Shown here: one piece after another, positions 60,210 to 64,000 of the stretch
Position numbering within the stretch: position 1 is the stretch's first letter
How the letters are laid out: every line of letters begins with the position of its first letter
Assembly (NCBI RefSeq): GCF_002795245.1
Contig: NZ_PGVG01000012.1
Span: 120,350-184,349, forward strand
Length of the DNA: 64,000 nt
Direction: 5' to 3'
Source of the DNA: Bradyrhizobium forestalis
GTDB taxonomy: Bacteria > Pseudomonadota > Alphaproteobacteria > Rhizobiales > Xanthobacteraceae
Made by a program: the position numbers and the translations under genes
The notes under the pieces: generated by a model
Databases searched by the model: none
Told to the model about the DNA's origin: nothing
What the model saw: the letters and a program-made list of their open reading frames with translations, nothing else

Positions 60210-60436
60210 TTAGTTCCAGTGTCTTACGGGAAAATCTTGGGCCGAAAACGAAAGGACTCGGGTCGGCCGTTTCGACCCGAACATGGGTGGTGAGGCGGCC
60301 CCTGTCAAATCGAGGGGTGTTGAAAGCCGCCGGAATGGGAAAAGTTTCATATCGAGAAAGTTGCAAAATACCACCTTGGAGTTGCGGTTCATGTCGGCGT
60401 AATGTTTCTGCGGGGCATGGATTCGGGTGGGGTCTG

Positions 60437-60676
60437 GTGACAAGGCCGGGAAAGAAACGGGTGCGCGCCGCATCAGGCGCGCTGGGAGGCTCGCGTCACG
60501 AGGAACCGGGGGAGGGCGGCGCAGATGAGGCGGTGGCCTTCATCGCCGAGCAGACCGGGGCATTGCGCAAGCTCGCTGAGCGCCACAAGCTCGACGTGCT
60601 GCATTATCTCTTGGGGATGACCAAGCTGGAGGCCGACGAGCATTTGCGGCTGCGAAGCAAGCGCAAGCTGTCGTGA
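60437..60676 (+). CDS. Small hypothetical protein (79 aa)
   Basis: A 79-residue helical protein: a basic N-terminus (TRPGKKRVRAASGALGG), then ADEAVAFIAEQTGALRKLAERHKLDVLHYLLGMTKLEADEHLRLRSKRK. The frame upstream to 60287 lacks coding character. GTG 60437 has GGGTGGGG before it and is the best start. From memory, similar short proteins occur in Bradyrhizobium next to topA. Function unknown. A family-B repeat starts 21 nt after the stop. Confidence 0.65.
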   Translation: MTRPGKKRVRAASGALGGSRHEEPGEGGADEAVAFIAEQTGALRKLAERHKLDVLHYLLGMTKLEADEHLRLRSKRKLS

Positions 60677-60697
60677 GGGCGCTGCTCCACAAAGGTT

Positions 60698-60835
60698 GTC
60701 ATGCCCCGCCTAGTGCGCAATTGCGCACGGGGGCGGGGCATCCAGTACGCCGCAGCCTCTCCGTATCCATCGGTCGCATCTGGAATACTGGATCGCCCGC
60801 CCCAGTGCGCAATTGCGCACAAGGCGGGCGATGAC
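60698..60835. repeat. Intergenic inverted repeat, family B, copy 3
   Basis: About 138 bp from GTCATGCCCCGCC to GGCGGGCGATGAC. The core CATCCAGTACGCC/GAATACTGGATC is shared with 46814-46914. Each arm also holds a perfect 16-bp palindrome GTGCGCAATTGCGCAC (near 60713-60728 and 60804-60820). Confidence 0.92.
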
Positions 60836-60881
60836 ATCGAGCATGTGGTGACGGCTTGCCACAGAGCCGTCAGCAACTGCG

Positions 60882-61349
60882 TCACGCCGACCGGCGCCGC
60901 GGCGCCGGCCGCGGCTTCAGCGTGGTGTCGGCGGGGCTGAGCAGGCGGCCGTCCTCGGCGCGCATTTCCAGCTTCTTCACCGGGCGGCCCTTCTCGCGAT
61001 CCACCAATATGGTCGCGATCTCCTCGGGGTGGTCGTCGAACGCCTCGCTCCATTGCCGCAGCGCGACCAGGATCGGAAAGGTGCCGCGGCCCTTCGGCGT
61101 CAGCACATATTCCTGATAGGCGCTGCCGTCGGAGGCGGGGGCGGTTGCCAGGATGCCGTGATCGACCAGCGATCGCAGGCGCGTCGACAGGATGTTCTTG
61201 GCCATGCCGAGCTTGCTCTGGAATTCGCCGAAGCGGCGGACGCCGAACAGCGCCTCGCGGATGATCAAGAGCGACCACCAGTCGCCGAGCGCCTCCAGCG
61301 ACCGCGCGATCGGGCAGGAATCGCCCTCGAAGCTCGTTCGTTTCACCAT
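60882..61349 (-). CDS. HxlR-family regulator, divergent from SDR gene
   Basis: A 155-residue winged-helix regulator: CPIARSLEALGDWWSLLIIREALFGVRRF (HxlR start, Cys11-12 near the N-terminus), LGMAKNILSTRLRSLVDHGI recognition part and ALRQWSEAFDD helix. The N-terminal Cys in TSFEGDSCPI is the position sensing thiol-reactive compounds in relatives. The C-terminal tail is Pro/Arg-rich. It is divergent from the SDR gene, with the palindrome 61428-61443 between them. Confidence 0.9.
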   Translation of the reverse strand: MVKRTSFEGDSCPIARSLEALGDWWSLLIIREALFGVRRFGEFQSKLGMAKNILSTRLRSLVDHGILATAPASDGSAYQEYVLTPKGRGTFPILVALRQWSEAFDDHPEEIATILVDREKGRPVKKLEMRAEDGRLLSPADTTLKPRPAPRRRSA

Positions 61350-61427
61350 CGTCGTCTGTCCTTGCGTATTCGCACGGCACCAGCGCCGATCACTCGCTTG
61401 TGTGGTTGCATCATAAAACCATATGCC

Positions 61428-61443
61428 CTAGATGGCAATCTAG
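61428..61443. promoter_or_regulatory. 16-bp palindrome CTAGAT-GGCA-ATCTAG: candidate HxlR operator
   Basis: Perfect 6-bp arms with a 4-bp centre, 79 nt from the HxlR start and 29 nt before the SDR start. Flanking GTTGCAT and ATGCAAC (61405-61411 and 61450-61456) form a second, outer inverted pair. Confidence 0.7.
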
Positions 61444-61471
61444 TTTCATCATGCAACTCATGGAGGCGAGC

Positions 61472-62245
61472 GTGAGACTGAAAGAGAAGACGGCCCTGAT
61501 CACCGGCGGCAACAGCGGCATCGGGCTTGCGACGGCAAAACTGTTCGTGGCCGAGGGCGCCAGGGTGGTGATCACCGGGCGCAACAGGCAGGCGCTGGAG
61601 GCTGCCGCGAAGGAGCTCGGGCCGAACGGGCTCGCGCTCGCCGCCGATGCCACCGACATCGCCGCCAGCGAAGCTGCGATCAAGCAGGGCGCGGAAAAAT
61701 TCGGCAAGCTCGACATCGTGTTCGCCAATGCCGGCATCGCCGGCGGCACGCCGCTGGGCTCGGCCACGCCTGAGGTGTTCGAGCAGGTGATCGGCACCAA
61801 CCTGACCGGCGTGTTCTTCACCGTGCAGTCCGCGCTGCCCTATCTCAACGACAATGCCTCGATCATCCTCAACGGCTCGGTGATCTCGGTGCTCGGCATT
61901 CCCGGTTACTCGGCTTACGGCGCCGCGAAGGCCGGCGTGCGGGCGATGGCGCGGATCATGGCCTCGGAGCTGTCGCCGCGCGGTATTCGCGTCAATGTCG
62001 TGGCGCCCGGTGCGATCCACACGCCGATGTGGGGGCCTGCGACCGCGACACCCGAAGCCGAGAAGGCGTTCGAGAAGCGGATTGCGCTGTCGACACCGCT
62101 CGGCCGCCTCGGTGAAACAGATCACGTTGCGAAGACGGTGCTGTTCCTCGCCTCCGATGATTCCGCGCATGTGCAGGGCCAGGAGATCTTCGTCGACGGC
62201 GGCGCGGTGGCCTCCCCGAGCGGCGCGCCGATCTATCGCGGTTGA
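61472..62245 (+). CDS. SDR-family oxidoreductase
   Basis: A 257-residue short-chain dehydrogenase. The Rossmann Gly motif is TGGNSGIGLA, followed by NAGIAGG, the catalytic Ser in SVISVLGIPG, YSAYGAAKAG (Tyr-x3-Lys), and a FLASDDSAHVQGQEIFVDGG end. NADP(H)-dependent; substrate unknown. GTG 61472 is chosen because GGAGG lies 5 nt before it; the ATGs at 61451 and 61460 lack that. It is probably controlled by the divergent HxlR gene through the palindrome upstream. Confidence 0.9.
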   Translation: MRLKEKTALITGGNSGIGLATAKLFVAEGARVVITGRNRQALEAAAKELGPNGLALAADATDIAASEAAIKQGAEKFGKLDIVFANAGIAGGTPLGSATPEVFEQVIGTNLTGVFFTVQSALPYLNDNASIILNGSVISVLGIPGYSAYGAAKAGVRAMARIMASELSPRGIRVNVVAPGAIHTPMWGPATATPEAEKAFEKRIALSTPLGRLGETDHVAKTVLFLASDDSAHVQGQEIFVDGGAVASPSGAPIYRG

Positions 62246-62407
62246 TCAAATCCAGTGCAAATTGAATCGGCCGGCGCAGTGCGCCGGCCGGCCCCGACGG
62301 TCTTGTGGATGCATTGACCGAACCTATGTGTGAGGTGTTGAATCTTCGCGCCAGCTGCAAGGACATGTTTACGGGCAGGACAGACTCACTATTTAGAGGA
62401 GTCGGTT

Positions 62408-62590
62408 ATGACGAAAGTAGCCCGCATTTTCTCGTCGATTTCATCACCGCGCGTTCACACCGAAAGATCCGCCGTTCGGGCCAAGCGTTCCGACACGTCT
62501 GAGTTCGTCGCCGTCGCGTTGTTCTCCGGAATCGGCCTGTTCGTCTCCCTCGTTGCCGTGATCCTGGGCATGCAGGGCGTCTGGGTTTAG
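62408..62590 (+). CDS. Small membrane protein (60 aa)
   Basis: A 60-residue protein with a basic Ser/Arg-rich N-terminal half (KVARIFSSISSPRVHTERSAVRAKR) and one C-terminal membrane helix (FVAVALFSGIGLFVSLVAVIL). GAGGAG precedes ATG 62408 at good distance. Similar one-helix proteins are found in Bradyrhizobium from memory. Function unknown. Confidence 0.65.
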   Translation: MTKVARIFSSISSPRVHTERSAVRAKRSDTSEFVAVALFSGIGLFVSLVAVILGMQGVWV

Positions 62591-62655
62591 CTTTGCGGAT
62601 CGCGCGAGCCGTCAGCCGCCGCGCAAACCGGCGGCGGCTGATTTCGGCGGGGCCT

Positions 62656-63264
62656 TCAGGCAGCGCGCAGGCTGGTCGCGGCCTGGAGTGCGCCCGCGAG
62701 CGCTTTCTCGCGGTGATCCGGTCCGACCTGGATGCCGTCGGCAGGGATGAATTCGACGCTCGTGATACCCATGAAGCCGAACACCCAGCGCAGATAGGTT
62801 TCGAGATGCTCGCCGGCCGCGTATGGCGTCTCGGCGCCGTAAAAGCCGCCGCGCGAGATTGCGACGATCACCCGCTTGCCGCCGGCGAGCCCCTCCGGCC
62901 CAGTCGCCCCATACTTAAAAGTCTTCCCCGCGACCAGGATGCGGTCGATCCAAGCCTTGAGCTGGCTGGGAATGGTGAAGTTGTACATGGGGGCGCCGAT
63001 CACGACGATGTCGGCGGCCAGGAACTCGTCGAGCGCCGCCGCGCTCGCGGCGAGGTCAGGGCCGAGTTCCGCCGGGGCAGGGGCGCCTTGGGCGGCGGCG
63101 AGGTGCGATCCGGAGAGGTGCGCGAGCGGGACCTGGGTCAGGTCGCGATAGGTGATGTCGAGCGAGGGCGTCGTCTGCCGGAGCCGGTCGACGATGGCGG
63201 CGGAAACCTGCCGGCTGACGGAGTGGGGGCCGAGCACGCTGGAGTCGATATGGAGCAGTTTCAT
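62656..63264 (-). CDS. azoR: FMN-dependent NADH:quinone / azoreductase
   Basis: A 202-residue flavodoxin-fold enzyme, AzoR type: LLHIDSSVLGPHSVSRQVSAA (FMN phosphate loop), IGAPMYNFTIPSQLKAWIDRI, AISRGGFYGAETPYAAGEHLETYLRWVFGFMGI. It reduces quinones and azo compounds with NADH in two-electron steps, protecting against redox-active electrophiles. It is divergent from the HxlR gene at 63348, the same layout as YodB/YvaP-type control in other bacteria. Confidence 0.93.
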   Translation of the reverse strand: MKLLHIDSSVLGPHSVSRQVSAAIVDRLRQTTPSLDITYRDLTQVPLAHLSGSHLAAAQGAPAPAELGPDLAASAAALDEFLAADIVVIGAPMYNFTIPSQLKAWIDRILVAGKTFKYGATGPEGLAGGKRVIVAISRGGFYGAETPYAAGEHLETYLRWVFGFMGITSVEFIPADGIQVGPDHREKALAGALQAATSLRAA

Positions 63265-63275
63265 GTGGGGTCACC

Positions 63276-63296
63276 CTGGTATAAGTTTGTAACCAG
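63276..63296. promoter_or_regulatory. Dyad CTGGT-N11-ACCAG: possible HxlR site
   Basis: Imperfect 21-bp dyad with perfect 5-bp outer arms, between the azoR start (63264) and the HxlR start (63348). The position suits an autoregulatory operator; the symmetry is modest. Confidence 0.4.
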
Positions 63297-63347
63297 CGCT
63301 ACATGAGTGACTATCGAAATCCCCGCAAGAACGCACTTTTTTGAGCC

Positions 63348-63782
63348 ATGGACACATTATTGAAACCTGCTCACACCGATTTGCCTGCCTCGCCAAGGCT
63401 GGATGCAGGCCCTGATCAAAGGCCGGATCCCAACCATGCGGACTGCCGCGGGGTCGCCTCCGTGCTGTCCCGCGTCGGCGACAAGTGGAGCGTGTTCGTC
63501 ATCATGATGCTGAGCGACGGGCCCAAGCGCTTCAATGAGCTGAAGCGCATGATCAACGGCATTTCGCAGCGCATGCTGACCCTGACGCTGCGCGGGCTGG
63601 AGCGCGACGGCCTCGTCACGCGCACGATCTTCCCGACCATTCCGCCACGGGTCGATTATGAGCTCACCGATCTCGGCCGTGGTCTCCAGCAGCCGGTGAA
63701 GGCGCTCGGGGAGTGGGCGATCGAACATTTGTCGCAGATCGAGGCGGCGCGCACGCGGTTCGACGCACGCAACGAGGGCTGA
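63348..63782 (+). CDS. HxlR-family regulator, divergent from azoR
   Basis: A 144-residue winged-helix regulator: DCRGVASVLSRVGDKWSVFVIMMLSDGPKRFNELKRMINGISQRML with Cys in the N-terminal DCR position typical of redox-sensing HxlR/MarR-like regulators, then LTLRGLERDGLVTRTIFPTIPPRVDYELTDLGRGL. It probably represses azoR and itself, being released by quinones or electrophiles. ATG 63348. It belongs to the same family as 60882-61349 but is not a close duplicate. Confidence 0.92.
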   Translation: MDTLLKPAHTDLPASPRLDAGPDQRPDPNHADCRGVASVLSRVGDKWSVFVIMMLSDGPKRFNELKRMINGISQRMLTLTLRGLERDGLVTRTIFPTIPPRVDYELTDLGRGLQQPVKALGEWAIEHLSQIEAARTRFDARNEG

Positions 63783-63817
63783 AGCGGATGAGATCGCTTG
63801 TGTCGCGCGGGCCGGTT

Positions 63818-63980
63818 TTACCCTCCCCTGGAGGGGGAGGGTCGGCTCACATGGAGCGGAGCGAAATGTGAGACGGGGTGGGGTGACGGTCTCTCCCCAT
63901 CCAACAGTGCCCGAGTGGAGAGATCACCCCGCCCCGCTCGCGCTGCGCGCGATCGACCCTCCCCCTCCAGGGGAGGGTAA
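63818..63980. repeat. Intergenic inverted repeat, family E
   Basis: A 163-bp element whose ends are perfect 26-bp complements (63818-63843, starting TTACCCTCCCCTGGAGGGGG; 63955-63980). Inside are further complementary stretches around GACGGGGTGGGGTGA and TCACCCCGCCCC. It begins 35 nt after the HxlR stop. Only one copy is in the window. Confidence 0.92.
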
Positions 63981-64000
63981 GAGTCCGAGCCTCATTTCAC

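Noticed and set aside
57858..60293. 811-codon open frame on the plus strand over topA
   Set aside because: It is antisense to topA, whose motifs are complete. Long shadow frames are common at this GC content, and this one has repetitive Ala/Arg/Glu composition.
1..64000. CRISPR arrays, tRNA or rRNA genes, transposases, prophage
   Set aside because: No evenly spaced 24-40 nt direct repeats with unique spacers, no tRNA T-loop (GTTCGAATC-type) with cloverleaf, and no recombinase or phage structural gene was found by eye.

Overview
The window is GC-rich (mid-60s percent by eye) alphaproteobacterial chromosome. The gene content (MipZ, DivK/PleD, EipB, phasin, a Pam18-like J protein, an aldoxime dehydratase/nitrilase pair) and the style of the intergenic repeats point to the Bradyrhizobium group; this placement is inference, since no marker search could be run. 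About 75 protein genes are supported. I saw no rRNA, tRNA, CRISPR array, IS transposase or prophage.

Layout. 1-3.6 kb: the 3' end of a Crp/Fnr-type regulator, then a run of very small conserved-looking proteins, two of them paralogues. 3.6-9.8 kb: two tandem polysaccharide deacetylases (the second has lost a metal-ligand Asp), the MgtE magnesium channel, a small XRE regulator, an aldo/keto reductase and a TolA/TonB-like protein. 9.8-10.8 kb: a kilobase of stacked repeats. 10.8-19.4 kb: DUF599 protein, glutathione transferase, DUF1489, PanC, MipZ, an envelope hydrolase, a VWA protein and the Pam18-like J protein. 19.6-27.2 kb: D,D-carboxypeptidase with SPOR domain, phasin with candidate PhaR operators, an orphan TadG-like VWA protein, ClpS and ClpA. 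27.2-34.3 kb: MFS exporter, aldo/keto reductase, then an AraC regulator divergent from a nitrilase-aldoxime dehydratase operon, then a HAD phosphatase. 34.4-42.2 kb: lytic transglycosylase, AzlC/AzlD, TrmO, HIT, DUF482 acyltransferase-like protein, glycerophosphodiesterase, two RidA proteins and EipB. 42.2-43.0 kb: a lower-GC patch with two orphan small ORFs and a duplicated scrap of ridA. 43.0-60.2 kb: a block resembling the conserved order dinB-DUF3572-divK-pleD...rpmG...nudix-DUF983-rnr-topA, interrupted twice by accessory genes (TetR/MFS pair, acyltransferase, YefM/YoeB toxin-antitoxin, flavin-dependent monooxygenase). 60.4-64.0 kb: two HxlR regulators, each divergent from an oxidoreductase (an SDR and an azoreductase).

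The strongest structure not explained by genes is a set of long intergenic inverted repeats: eleven elements of about 100-165 bp in five sequence families. All but one lie within about 50 nt of at least one stop codon; the exception sits inside the repeat cluster at 10.46-10.58 kb. They look like dispersed mobile or processed 3'-end elements. Other regulatory signals read directly from the sequence are four TGTAC motifs at an exact 12-bp period before yefM-yoeB, a perfect 16-bp palindrome between tetR and its MFS gene, a perfect-arm palindrome between hxlR and its SDR gene, TGC-N3-GCA sites before the phasin gene, and several intrinsic terminators.
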